Of a stretch of DNA of 11,172 nucleotides, positions 1 to 7,458 are shown piece after piece. The DNA comes from JABDDM01 sp038240295. GTDB taxonomy: Bacteria > Bacteroidota > Ignavibacteria > Palsa-1295. Location: NCBI GenBank assembly GCA_038240295.1, contig JBBSDW010000110.1, positions 1 through 11,172 of the forward strand, read 5' to 3'. Under the pieces are notes generated by a model. That model searched no databases and was not told the origin of the DNA. It saw only the letters and a program-made list of their open reading frames with translations. The first letter of the stretch is position 1, and each line of letters starts with the position of its first letter. A program made the position numbers and the translations under genes.

Positions 1-125
1 GGGCACGCTTTAGCTTGCCCCAAACGCACTTTGATTCTGCGTTCACGTTGCGACGCATGGTTACGAAACTCCGAAGAGTACTTTCTCTTTTTGCAGATCG
101 ATCGGGGCAAGCTAAAGCGTACCCC
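1..125. repeat. Inverted pair of REP-like palindromes
   Basis: Bases 1-21 and 104-124 are inverted copies of each other with one mismatch (position 4 against 122), separated by 82 bases. Each arm is also a small hairpin. Arm 1 has a 5-bp outer stem (GGGCA with TGCCC), a C/T mismatch, an inner GCT/AGC stem and a 2-base loop. Arm 2 keeps the same plan with one extra mismatch. A palindromic unit repeated head-to-head is the layout of REP pairs (BIMEs). The pair lies just downstream of the lipoprotein gene, which ends at 140, and may begin at or before the window edge. I see no coding sequence here. The arm at 104-125 could slow or stop transcription from the lipoprotein gene, but no T-run follows it. 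Confidence 0.72.
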
Positions 126-139
126 ACATTAACAAATTG

Positions 140-868
140 CTACTTGATCGAATAGGCCTTCAGCATTTTATCGACGAGCGTTGTTCCGATTTCGTTGCCG
201 TGAGCATTGTAATCGATGGCAGAATCGCGTTGGCGGACCGGGAACATGATCGAATTGGCGTACCATGTCTTGAAATATTGGTCCGTGCCGTATACCGAAC
301 GAGTGACACCCGTAACGTCGAGTGTCTGAAAAAGTTGTTTAGCCGCCATCAGCGTATCAGCGCCACTAAAAGTCATCGCGCTTGTGATCGTCCACGTAGT
401 ATCTCCGATCAGAAGAATATGGGGACCGAGCCTCACACTCGGATTGCTCGATGCGTTGGTAGGGAATTCGTACCACCCCGTATAGAGGGTGTCGTATTCG
501 AAAAAATTGCCTCCGTCATCATAGCCATAGTATGAGGTGTCGAAGCTTATGAGATTCGGATAGGTGTTCGGATCGTAATGCTTGTCAAGCACTTTCAGAA
601 CGTTTGTGCGATTGCCGAATGTCACATTATTTGCCAGGACCGTCAGCGTGTCGGCGGTCGGTTCGGTGAGATAATTGTGCAGCGTGTCCGTCCATGTGTT
701 AAAAAACACAAATGTCGATCCGACCGATGGCCCAGCGATCCCAACCGCGGGATTACCGTTATTGTTGTTGCCGTTATTATTATTGTTGTTGTTCGAGGGC
801 GTAGTCGATGTCGAACAACCCGCAATAACAAGCACGATCGTAAGGAGAACCGGTATGGTGTTTTTCAT
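140..868 (-). CDS. Secreted lipoprotein with poly-Asn linker, unknown function
   Basis: This is a 242-residue protein with a lipoprotein signal peptide: a short charged start (MKN), a hydrophobic stretch at about 5-16 and a lipobox ending IAG-C with the acylated Cys at 18. Residues 26-39 are a low-complexity linker of 12 Asn broken by two Gly. The rest is rich in Thr, Tyr, Asp and aromatic residues, as expected of a beta-rich extracytoplasmic domain; I do not recognise a family. It should be processed by Lgt and LspA and anchored in the outer membrane or the outer leaflet of the inner membrane. The start is fixed by the signal peptide. No Shine-Dalgarno is visible, but a TAnnTTTG element lies about 25 bases upstream. 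It follows the C26 hydrolase gene by 78 bases and probably has its own promoter. Existence and lipoprotein nature are firm; function is unknown. Confidence 0.88.
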   Translation of the reverse strand: MKNTIPVLLTIVLVIAGCSTSTTPSNNNNNNNGNNNNGNPAVGIAGPSVGSTFVFFNTWTDTLHNYLTEPTADTLTVLANNVTFGNRTNVLKVLDKHYDPNTYPNLISFDTSYYGYDDGGNFFEYDTLYTGWYEFPTNASSNPSVRLGPHILLIGDTTWTITSAMTFSGADTLMAAKQLFQTLDVTGVTRSVYGTDQYFKTWYANSIMFPVRQRDSAIDYNAHGNEIGTTLVDKMLKAYSIK

Positions 869-893
869 CTACAGAAATGTTCGTTCAAGCCTT

Positions 894-901
894 CAAATAT
901 A
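894..901 (-). promoter_or_regulatory. Candidate Bacteroidota-type -7 element for the lipoprotein gene
   Basis: Read on the minus strand this is TATATTTG, an exact match to TAnnTTTG, the -7 element of Bacteroidota promoters. It lies 25 bases before the lipoprotein ATG, giving a leader of roughly 20 bases. No clear TTG -33 element sits at the usual spacing, so the call rests on one element and its position. Confidence 0.4.
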
Positions 902-913
902 GGGATGCGAAGT

Positions 914-945
914 GGACCCCGAATCCATGCGGGATTTGAATGTCC
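914..945 (-). terminator. Weak stem-loop after the lipid A operon
   Basis: Bases 920-926 pair with 932-938 (7 bp including one G-T wobble, 5-base loop), and 914-917 can pair with 942-945 outside it. The structure begins one base after the TAA of the C26 hydrolase gene, where a terminator would be expected. No T-run follows on the minus strand, so intrinsic termination would be weak. It may instead protect the mRNA 3' end or have no role. Confidence 0.3.
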
Positions 946-946
946 G

Positions 947-1699
947 TTAGCTACTGGTCCTGTTTGGCGTTGATTTTTTCATGCGCGCACTAAGTACCTT
1001 TTGGGCGGCGACTTCCCATAAGAACGACTCGAAGATCGGGTGCGCGAATTGCTCGTCGTAGTTCATTCGCTCCGGATGCCACTGCACGGCGAGCAGGAAC
1101 GGGCCGTCTTTCATCTCAGCGCGCTCGATGGCTTCGACCGTTCCATCGGCAGCTCGTGCAGAGGCTACAAGTCCTGCGCCCAACCGATCGATCCCTTGAT
1201 GATGGGCACTATTGATCTCGCCATCTCCAACTCGTATGATCTTTCGAATGAGCGTACCCGGATCGAGTTTAACTTTGTGTCGGCGATCGATGCCGTCGAT
1301 CTTTTTGTGCGCGGTGCCGCCAGAATGTTCGATATCGGTCACGAGTGTGCCTCCATGCACAACATTGAGCAATTGCGCACCTCGGCAGATACCGAGTTGC
1401 GGAAGCTCGCGCGCTTCGGCGAGGCGTACCAATTCATACTCGGCTGTGTCGCGTGCTTCGTCGATGTCATCGTCGCAAAGCGAAAGTTCTTCGGACTTGC
1501 CGTAACGCTCAGGCGAGATGTCGGCGCCGCCCGTATAGACGATACCGTCGACCAATTCGATCTTCGATGGATCATCGTAAAGATCGATCACTTCGATCTC
1601 TTCTTCCAACCTTACGGCCGCCTTTTTCAGCGCTTCGGTGTATCGCTGATACTTCTCAATCTCTTTTGGTGCGTAGCTTAAGCCAATCTTGATGCTCAT
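947..1699 (-). CDS. Gamma-glutamyl-GABA hydrolase-like protein (peptidase C26, class I glutamine amidotransferase fold)
   Basis: This 250-residue protein matches the PuuD-like C26 family throughout. It has a GGADISPERYG segment (57-67), the nucleophile elbow LGICRGAQLLN (102-112) with catalytic Cys105, GGTLVTDI (116-123), NSAHHQ (163-168), a DGTVEAIE stretch (185-192) and AVQWHPE (204-210) giving His208 and Glu210. The full catalytic triad is present, so it should be an active hydrolase of gamma-glutamyl amide bonds. Known members cleave gamma-glutamyl-GABA or related compounds; the substrate here cannot be read from sequence. The ATG at 1699 overlaps the lpxK stop as ATGA, which fixes the start and suggests translational coupling. 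The frame stays open for another 88 codons upstream, but that stretch lies inside lpxK and has no family character. No polyamine or putrescine genes are nearby. Confidence 0.9.
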   Translation of the reverse strand: MSIKIGLSYAPKEIEKYQRYTEALKKAAVRLEEEIEVIDLYDDPSKIELVDGIVYTGGADISPERYGKSEELSLCDDDIDEARDTAEYELVRLAEARELPQLGICRGAQLLNVVHGGTLVTDIEHSGGTAHKKIDGIDRRHKVKLDPGTLIRKIIRVGDGEINSAHHQGIDRLGAGLVASARAADGTVEAIERAEMKDGPFLLAVQWHPERMNYDEQFAHPIFESFLWEVAAQKVLSARMKKSTPNRTSS

Positions 1700-2703
1700 A
1701 CTTTCTGACGGATTGCAACTTCCTCGATCCGATCGAAGAACGCATTGCCATTCTCGATCCATTCCAGAGCGTGGTGCAGGATCACAACTGGCACGTTCGA
1801 TTTCTCCTTCATATAATAAGGCCGTGCTTTCACCATGTCTTTGGTCGTTGTCACGATCAGATCGGCTTTGGATCGTTCGGCCTGCTCGATCGCCCGATGC
1901 ACGACGTGCGAGGAATATTCGGCGTGATCGGGCAACACATGGAGCATCACAACGGCACCGCAATCAGCAATGAGCCGATGGAACCGCGTAGGATGCGCAA
2001 TAGAAGAAACAGCAAGCACCCGCATTCCTGCGAGCACGTCTGGTGAAGAATGCACCCCGGTGTGCAACAGCTCAAGCGACTCCGCAGACGCGTGCAATGC
2101 AGAAGCGAGTGCTTCGGGCTTCATGAACGGTCGGAGTTTCTCAGCGACTTTTAATGTACGTGTCCCACTTTCGACGTTCGTAAAGACCACAATATCGGCA
2201 TCACGTGCCGCGCTGATATCTTCACGCGCCCTTCCAAATGGCAGCACCGTCCCGACTCCTTCGTCGACGTCTACTAACAAAATATTGAGATCGCGTTTCA
2301 GGCCAATATGCTGAAAGCCATCGTCAAGAAGCACAACATCCGCACCAAGCGCTCGTGCTCGCTCCGCAGCATTCGCTCTGTTCTCATCGACAATCACGAT
2401 GGCGTCTGGTACGGCAAGTTTGTAACTAAGTGCTTCATCACCCACCTCGTCGGCACGTTGATCCAGCACGAGGATCTGCCCTTTCGAAGATCGACCGTAG
2501 CCACGCAGGACGATCGCAACTTTCAACTCGTGATGCTCAAGATGCTTCGCGATCGCCATCGTGAGCGGAGTCTTGCCTGTGCCGCCCATCGTAAGGTTGC
2601 CGATCGAGATAATCGGAATGTCAACCGTGATTTTATTGGTGCGCCTTTTTCTGCGAAGGCGCATCAGGTAACTGTAGGGATTCAGAAAATTCATTAGCCT
2701 CAT
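1696..2703 (-). CDS. lpxK: Tetraacyldisaccharide 4'-kinase LpxK
   Basis: LpxK uses ATP to phosphorylate the 4' position of the tetraacyl disaccharide-1-phosphate, the sixth step of lipid A synthesis, at the cytoplasmic face of the inner membrane. The 335-residue protein is of normal length. It shows a family P-loop (GNLTMGGTGKTP, 35-46, with Lys44), RGYGR (67-71), GDE (88-90), the diagnostic DDGFQH (127-132) and a VLPFGRARE stretch (153-161). The N-terminal 20 residues are basic and aromatic, consistent with membrane association. The ATG at 2703 overlaps the preceding acyltransferase stop as ATGA. It is preceded by a good Shine-Dalgarno (AGAGGTGA, 7 bases before the ATG), one of the clearest in the window. 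Its own stop overlaps the next gene by 4 bases. Identification is secure. Confidence 0.96.
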   Translation of the reverse strand: MRLMNFLNPYSYLMRLRRKRRTNKITVDIPIISIGNLTMGGTGKTPLTMAIAKHLEHHELKVAIVLRGYGRSSKGQILVLDQRADEVGDEALSYKLAVPDAIVIVDENRANAAERARALGADVVLLDDGFQHIGLKRDLNILLVDVDEGVGTVLPFGRAREDISAARDADIVVFTNVESGTRTLKVAEKLRPFMKPEALASALHASAESLELLHTGVHSSPDVLAGMRVLAVSSIAHPTRFHRLIADCGAVVMLHVLPDHAEYSSHVVHRAIEQAERSKADLIVTTTKDMVKARPYYMKEKSNVPVVILHHALEWIENGNAFFDRIEEVAIRQKV

Positions 2704-3299
2704 CCGCGCATCACCTCTCGCGGAATTTGTCCCATCGTGATCTCACGATCGATCCAGGCGTATTGTTCTTTTGCCCCATTGGGAAAATCATCAAGGCGCA
2801 AAGGATAAACTGTGGCGGTCACTTTCGAGAATGGCGCCGGCACTTCGAAGATATCCCAACTTTTTAGTTTCTTGCTCGATCCATATTGAATATCGACAAG
2901 ATAAAGTGGCAGCCCAAGTTCACGCGCTGCGACGAACGCGCCTCGACGAAACTTGTGTCTCGGACCTCGCGGACCGTCCGGCGTTATCACGATCGTCTCA
3001 GCAGAATCGGTACGGACAAGCTCGATGGCAACTTCGAGCGCCTCAACGCCCTTCTTTTTTGTCGAACCTCGCACACATTGATATCCCCATTTGTCCAACA
3101 CACTCGCAAGATACTCTCCATCTTTACTTGCGCTGACAAGTCCAACGGGATTCAGCTTTCGCATCAAATACCATCCGGCGAACATCTTGCCATGCCAGAA
3201 CATGACGACGCTGCTCGCGGGGATCGCACTCCCCTGCCAGCGGACGCGAAGTGTTTTCGCAAGCATCGTCGCCGCAAATGGCAAAAGTGTCCTGATCAT
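2700..3299 (-). CDS. DUF374 lysophospholipid-acyltransferase-like protein, candidate LpxJ-type lipid A late acyltransferase
   Basis: This 199-residue protein belongs to the DUF374 (PF04028) branch of the LPLAT acyltransferases. Visible hallmarks are FWHGKM (34-39, candidate catalytic His36), SASKDGE (56-62), an RGS turn (77-79) and the strongly conserved ITPDGPRGPRH (105-115). DUF374 includes LpxJ, a late acyltransferase of lipid A in Epsilonproteobacteria. Its place between lpxB and lpxK, with no lpxL/lpxM homologue in the window, makes a role in secondary acylation of lipid A or a precursor a strong inference, but the sequence does not prove it. A short hydrophobic N-terminus (about 3-15) may anchor it to the inner membrane. 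The start follows the lpxB stop by 10 bases without a clear Shine-Dalgarno, and its stop overlaps lpxK. A different acyl acceptor remains possible. Confidence 0.88.
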   Translation of the reverse strand: MIRTLLPFAATMLAKTLRVRWQGSAIPASSVVMFWHGKMFAGWYLMRKLNPVGLVSASKDGEYLASVLDKWGYQCVRGSTKKKGVEALEVAIELVRTDSAETIVITPDGPRGPRHKFRRGAFVAARELGLPLYLVDIQYGSSKKLKSWDIFEVPAPFSKVTATVYPLRLDDFPNGAKEQYAWIDREITMGQIPREVMRG

Positions 3300-3309
3300 T
3301 CGCGGTAGT

Positions 3310-4479
3310 TCATGGCTTGTAGTTCAAGATCGCTCGCGCAGCGCGAACGGATGTCGGCTCGCCCTGCGAACGAAGTGCGTTGCCGAGTCCTCGAAGTGAA
3401 GTGCGAAATTCACGTTCGCTCGTGAGTACTTCGTCAGCCTCTACTGAAAGTTGAGTCACATTGCATTCCGATTGCAACAGCTCCGGATACAACTTACGTC
3501 CGATAACAATGTTTGCAAGCCCGATATAAGGAAGCGTCACCATTCGTTTGCCGATCGCGAATGTGAGCGGATGCGTTTTATAGCAGATGATCCCAGGCAG
3601 TCCGAGTAACGCGGCCTCGAGTGTGGTTGTGCCGCTCTTGAGCAAACCCAATCGTGAGTGATGCATCAATTCGTGCACAGCATCGTGATCGCGAAAGCGC
3701 GTTATTGGCTGCGATAAATAGCGTTCATAGTACGCCGGTTCGATCGATTGAGCTTCCACGACGATCGGCTGCATGTTATGCTTCGAAGCTATCGCGATCG
3801 CTGCATTTGAGAGCGTTGGAAGCAACCTCCGAACTTCTTCCGATCTGCTACCAGAAAATATCAAGAGCCAATCTTTATTGGCATCGAGATCGTGCTTCTT
3901 AGCAAACGCTTCTTTCCCCGAGTAGCGATGCGATTCTTCATCAATGATTTCCATAAGTGGATGTCCGATGAAATGCGCATTCTTGAGTCCCGCATCGCGA
4001 TAAAGTTTTTCTTCGAATGGAAAGATAACGAGCATCTCGTCGACAAGCTTCACGAGTTCGGGTAATCGCGATTTATGCCAGGCCCACACTTGCGGACTCA
4101 CATACCATACAACTCTGATCCCGCGCTTCTTTGCCTCGCGCGCGATCCGCATGTTGAAGCCAGGATAATCGACAAGCACGACCGTGTCAGGTTTTGCTGT
4201 GGGATCATCCATCAGCGCTGTCACTCGCTTGAGTGCTTCGCGGAAAAAACTTGCACGTCGCAGGACTTCGATAAGTCCGACGACCGACATATCTCGCGCA
4301 TGATAGATGCATCGCATGCCCTCCATTTCGCATCCATCGCCGCCGACGCCGATGAAGTTCAATCGCTCGTCGTTCTCAGACGCCAGCTTTTTCGCAGCTC
4401 GGATCGCACGTGCTGCGATCCTGTCGCCGGAGGCTTCGCCTGCGATAAGTAGAATGGTGCGTGCGTGAGGCGTTTGCAA
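3310..4479 (-). CDS. lpxB: Lipid-A-disaccharide synthase LpxB (TTG start)
   Basis: LpxB joins UDP-2,3-diacylglucosamine to lipid X to form the beta-1',6 tetraacyl disaccharide-1-phosphate, as a GT19-family peripheral membrane enzyme. The 389 residues carry the family pattern in order: AGEASGD (13-19), GVGGDGCEMEG (44-54), MSVVGLIEVL (64-73), DYPGFNMRIA (104-113), YVSPQVWAW (126-134), FIGHPL (170-175), SGSR (209-212), SGTTTLEAAL (282-291) and IGLANIVIGRKLYPELLQ (319-336). Length is normal. The start must be TTG at 4479: an in-frame TAA, which is the uvrA stop, lies only 9 bases upstream, and the next ATG (residue 52) would remove the conserved N-terminal motifs. A weak purine run (AAAGAG) precedes it. 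It is clearly co-transcribed with uvrA and the downstream acyltransferase gene. Confidence 0.96.
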   Translation of the reverse strand: MQTPHARTILLIAGEASGDRIAARAIRAAKKLASENDERLNFIGVGGDGCEMEGMRCIYHARDMSVVGLIEVLRRASFFREALKRVTALMDDPTAKPDTVVLVDYPGFNMRIAREAKKRGIRVVWYVSPQVWAWHKSRLPELVKLVDEMLVIFPFEEKLYRDAGLKNAHFIGHPLMEIIDEESHRYSGKEAFAKKHDLDANKDWLLIFSGSRSEEVRRLLPTLSNAAIAIASKHNMQPIVVEAQSIEPAYYERYLSQPITRFRDHDAVHELMHHSRLGLLKSGTTTLEAALLGLPGIICYKTHPLTFAIGKRMVTLPYIGLANIVIGRKLYPELLQSECNVTQLSVEADEVLTSEREFRTSLRGLGNALRSQGEPTSVRAARAILNYKP

Positions 4480-4488
4480 ACTGGCTCT

Positions 4489-7407
4489 TTACGATCGACG
4501 CTTTGTGAGCATCGGCGCGAGAAATTTTCCTGTATAGGATTTCGGCTCCTTGATGATCTCTTCGGGAGTGCCAGTAAAGACGATCTCACCACCGAGCGCT
4601 CCCGCCTCGGGGCCAATGTCGATCACCCAATCGGCTGCTTTGACAACATCAAGATTATGCTCGATCGCGATCACCGTATGGCCGGAATCGACAAGTGCAT
4701 TGAGCGCCTTCAGAAGTTTTGCGATATCATCGAAGTGCAGACCGGTCGTCGGCTCATCAAAGATAAAAAGCGTCGGCTCATCCTGCGCCTCGGCAAGATG
4801 CGCGGCGAGCTTCACGCGTTGTGCTTCACCGCCCGAAAGGGTCGTGGCGGGTTGACCGAGCCGCATATAGCCAAGCCCAACATCATCGAGCACTTGAAAA
4901 CGAGCGGCGATCCTCTTTTCTTCTACGAAGAATTTCACAGCCTCACCGACCGTCATATTCAGCACATCGACAACTGACTTCCCATGCAGCGTTGCGTCGA
5001 GCACTTCCTGTTTATAGCGTTTACCGCCGCAGGAATCACACTCAAGATACATGTCGGCCAAAAATTGCATCTCGACTTTCACAAAGCCTTCGCCCTGGCA
5101 GGCCTCGCAACGTCCACCTGGGATGTTAAACGAAAAATATCCAGGACTCCAGCCGCGCTGTTTTGCATAAACCGTTTTTGCAAACGCATCCCGTATCAGA
5201 TCGAATGCTTTAATGTAGGTCGCTGGATTCGAACGCGGCGTGCGGCCGATGGGCGATTGATCGACGAGTTCGATGTGTTGCACCTGATCGCCGCCAATGA
5301 TATCACTATGCGAGCCGACCTGCCCGACGTTCTCGTTCTTCTGCTTCTTCAGTCCTGCGTAAAGGATGCTATGCACGAGCGTTGATTTTCCCGAACCCGA
5401 TACTCCGGTCACGCATGTGAACACATTCAGTGGAAACTTGACGTCGATAAATTTCAAGTTATTCTCACTCGCGCCCATCACCTCGATCGAATTATTGAGC
5501 GAGACCTTTCGGCGCTTTTTGGGGATCGGAATAGCGAGCGTGCCGCGCAGGTAATCACCGGTGAGTGAATCAAGTCCCTTTGCCGATTCGAGATCAGCCG
5601 GCGATCCTTGAAACATGATCTTGCCGCCTTCTTCGCCCGCGTGCGGTCCGAAGTCGACGATCTCATCACCAGAGCGGATAACTTCTTCATCGTGCTCGAC
5701 AACGATCACGGTGTTGCCAAGATCGCGAACACGTTTTAGTATTGTCAGAAGTTTCGCGGTGTCGCGCTGATGCAAGCCGATGCTCGGCTCATCGAGCACG
5801 TAGAGCGCTCCCACAAGGGCGCTGCCGAGCGATGATGCAAGATTGATACGCTGTGATTCACCGCCCGAGAGCGTGTTTGAAAGCCGGTCGAGCGTAAGAT
5901 ATTCGAGGCCGACTTCATCGAGATAGCGCAATCGCTTGCGAAGTTCTTCGAGAATTCTTTCAGCGATCGCAAGTTCATGAGGCGTCAGTTCGATCTGTTC
6001 GAATGCTTCGCTCGCTTCACGGATCGTCATTCGAACGGTGTCGTGGATCGTCCGTTCGCCAACCTTCACATTCATCGCAGCAGGCCGCAAGCGTGAGCCG
6101 TGACATTTCGGGCAGGTCGTATATCCCCGATAACGCGAAAGGAGCACGCGATAGTGGAGCTTGTAGGTCTGCTCCTCGATCATTCGGAAAAATCCGTTGA
6201 GGCCAATGAACTTCTCTCCATAGCCTTCCTCGACGATGCGCCGCTCACGTTCGGAAAGCGCACCGAACGGAATATCGACGTTGAGCTTTGCTTCCTTCGC
6301 GATCGACATCAGCGCACGCCAATGCTCCGAAAATTTTTGCGACGTCCAGCACATGATCGCGCCAACTCGGAGCGACTTGCTCTTATCCGGCACCACGAGA
6401 TCGGTATCGATGCCAATTGCCCTGCCAAACCCTTGACATTCAGGACAGGCGCCGAAGGGATTGTTAAAGCTGAAGAGTCGCGGCTCCGGCTCCTCGTATG
6501 GAATGCCGCAATGTGCGCATTCGAAATTTTCGCTGAAGATCTCCTCACGCGTCGTTCCTGAGGGATCGAGATACGCCACGATGACTTTACCGCCGCCTTC
6601 ACGAAACGCAGCTTCGATGCTATCGGCGATTCGCGAGCGAAGTGTGTCATCTTCGGGGCGCCACACAAGCCGGTCAATCAGAATGCGTGCTTCAGTTGGC
6701 TGCAGTGCGCGCGGTGTTTCTTCGGAAAGATCGAGCACGCGGCTTTCGCCTGCAATGACGATCCTGAAAAATCCCTGGCTGCGCAAATTCTGCCATTCTT
6801 CGTCGAGCGTCCGATCCTGATGGCGGTGCATCGGAAAGAGAATGTAAAACTTATCGCCGTTCTGCGATTGCGCAGCGATTGAATCAATCACCGTCTTCGG
6901 CGTATCTTTCACCACACGACGTCCGCAGTTTACGCAAAACGTCTTTCCGATGCGCGCATAAAGTAAGCGGAGATAATCGTAGATCTCGGTAGTTGTGCCG
7001 ACGGTCGACCGAGGATTACGCGTCATCGTCTTTTGCTCGATCGCGACCGCAGGACTGATCCCCGAGATCGAATCCATATCGGGCTTCTGCATCCGTTCCA
7101 GAAATTGCCGCGCATAGACCGAAAGCGATTCGACATATCTCCGCTGACCTTCGGCATAAAGCGTATCGAAGGCCATCGAAGATTTGCCCGAACCGCTAAC
7201 TCCCGAAAAGATGATCAGCTTATTACGCTGAAGTTCGAGCGAGACGTTCTTGAGATTATTTACGCGGACGCCGCGAGCAATTATAGGCCGCTTTGCGGAG
7301 GGAAGCGATCGTTTGAGGGCCGCAGCGATCCCCGGCGGAGGCTCAAGTGCCGCAATTTCTGACTTTCTCTTCCGCTTTTCCTTAACCTCTGCCACCGCTA
7401 GCGCCAT
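4489..7407 (-). CDS. uvrA: Excinuclease ABC subunit UvrA
   Basis: UvrA is the damage-sensing ATPase of nucleotide excision repair; as a dimer it loads UvrB on lesions. The 972 residues contain two ABC modules. The first has Walker A GVSGSGKS (69-76), signature LSGGESQR (513-520) and Walker B YVLDEP (536-541). The second has Walker A TGVSGSGKST (667-676), signature LSGGEAQR (857-864) and Walker B LFIFDEP (880-886). Zinc-binding Cys pairs are intact at 297/300 with 321/324 and at 767/770 with 790/793; further CxxC pairs occur at 158/161 and 432/435. The UvrB-binding and insertion domains lie between Walker A1 and the first signature. It carries about 40 extra residues before the usual N-terminus (IIARGVRVNNLKN, 42-54), rich in Lys, Arg, Ala and Pro. 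It heads a tight operon with lipid A genes. Confidence 0.98.
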   Translation of the reverse strand: MALAVAEVKEKRKRKSEIAALEPPPGIAAALKRSLPSAKRPIIARGVRVNNLKNVSLELQRNKLIIFSGVSGSGKSSMAFDTLYAEGQRRYVESLSVYARQFLERMQKPDMDSISGISPAVAIEQKTMTRNPRSTVGTTTEIYDYLRLLYARIGKTFCVNCGRRVVKDTPKTVIDSIAAQSQNGDKFYILFPMHRHQDRTLDEEWQNLRSQGFFRIVIAGESRVLDLSEETPRALQPTEARILIDRLVWRPEDDTLRSRIADSIEAAFREGGGKVIVAYLDPSGTTREEIFSENFECAHCGIPYEEPEPRLFSFNNPFGACPECQGFGRAIGIDTDLVVPDKSKSLRVGAIMCWTSQKFSEHWRALMSIAKEAKLNVDIPFGALSERERRIVEEGYGEKFIGLNGFFRMIEEQTYKLHYRVLLSRYRGYTTCPKCHGSRLRPAAMNVKVGERTIHDTVRMTIREASEAFEQIELTPHELAIAERILEELRKRLRYLDEVGLEYLTLDRLSNTLSGGESQRINLASSLGSALVGALYVLDEPSIGLHQRDTAKLLTILKRVRDLGNTVIVVEHDEEVIRSGDEIVDFGPHAGEEGGKIMFQGSPADLESAKGLDSLTGDYLRGTLAIPIPKKRRKVSLNNSIEVMGASENNLKFIDVKFPLNVFTCVTGVSGSGKSTLVHSILYAGLKKQKNENVGQVGSHSDIIGGDQVQHIELVDQSPIGRTPRSNPATYIKAFDLIRDAFAKTVYAKQRGWSPGYFSFNIPGGRCEACQGEGFVKVEMQFLADMYLECDSCGGKRYKQEVLDATLHGKSVVDVLNMTVGEAVKFFVEEKRIAARFQVLDDVGLGYMRLGQPATTLSGGEAQRVKLAAHLAEAQDEPTLFIFDEPTTGLHFDDIAKLLKALNALVDSGHTVIAIEHNLDVVKAADWVIDIGPEAGALGGEIVFTGTPEEIIKEPKSYTGKFLAPMLTKRRS

Positions 7408-7413
7408 GCTTAT

Positions 7414-7458
7414 TTTACCCTGTTTCTAAGCATGCAAAAAGCTTAGAACAGGTGTAAA
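7414..7458 (-). promoter_or_regulatory. Long dyad symmetry in front of uvrA: operator or leader hairpin
   Basis: Bases 7414-7431 pair with 7441-7458 to give 17 base pairs interrupted by two single-base bulges (7425 and 7453), around a 9-base loop (7432-7440). The structure ends six bases before the uvrA ATG. As DNA it could be an operator, since its distal arm contains the best -10 candidate. As RNA it would place a stable hairpin next to the start codon and could limit ribosome access. It does not match the E. coli (CTGT-N8-ACAG) or Bacillus (GAAC-N4-GTTC) LexA boxes. Pairing is seen directly; function is inferred. Confidence 0.6.

Noticed and set aside
137..973. Overlapping plus-strand open frames opposite the lipoprotein gene
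   Set aside because: They are antisense to a gene with a clear lipobox, show no recognisable domain and have shadow-like Arg/Val-rich composition.
1040..1681. 213-codon plus-strand frame opposite the C26 hydrolase
   Set aside because: It mirrors a well-conserved enzyme gene on the other strand and has no recognisable motif of its own.
1700..1963. 88-codon N-terminal extension of the C26 hydrolase frame
   Set aside because: It lies wholly inside lpxK, is Arg/Ser-rich without family character, and the ATGA overlap at 1699 gives a better start.
7414..7458. LexA box reading of the uvrA dyad
   Set aside because: CTGT and ACAG half-sites exist but are spaced far beyond the 8 bases of the E. coli box, and the Bacillus spacing is not met either. 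It is kept only as a dyad of unknown use.
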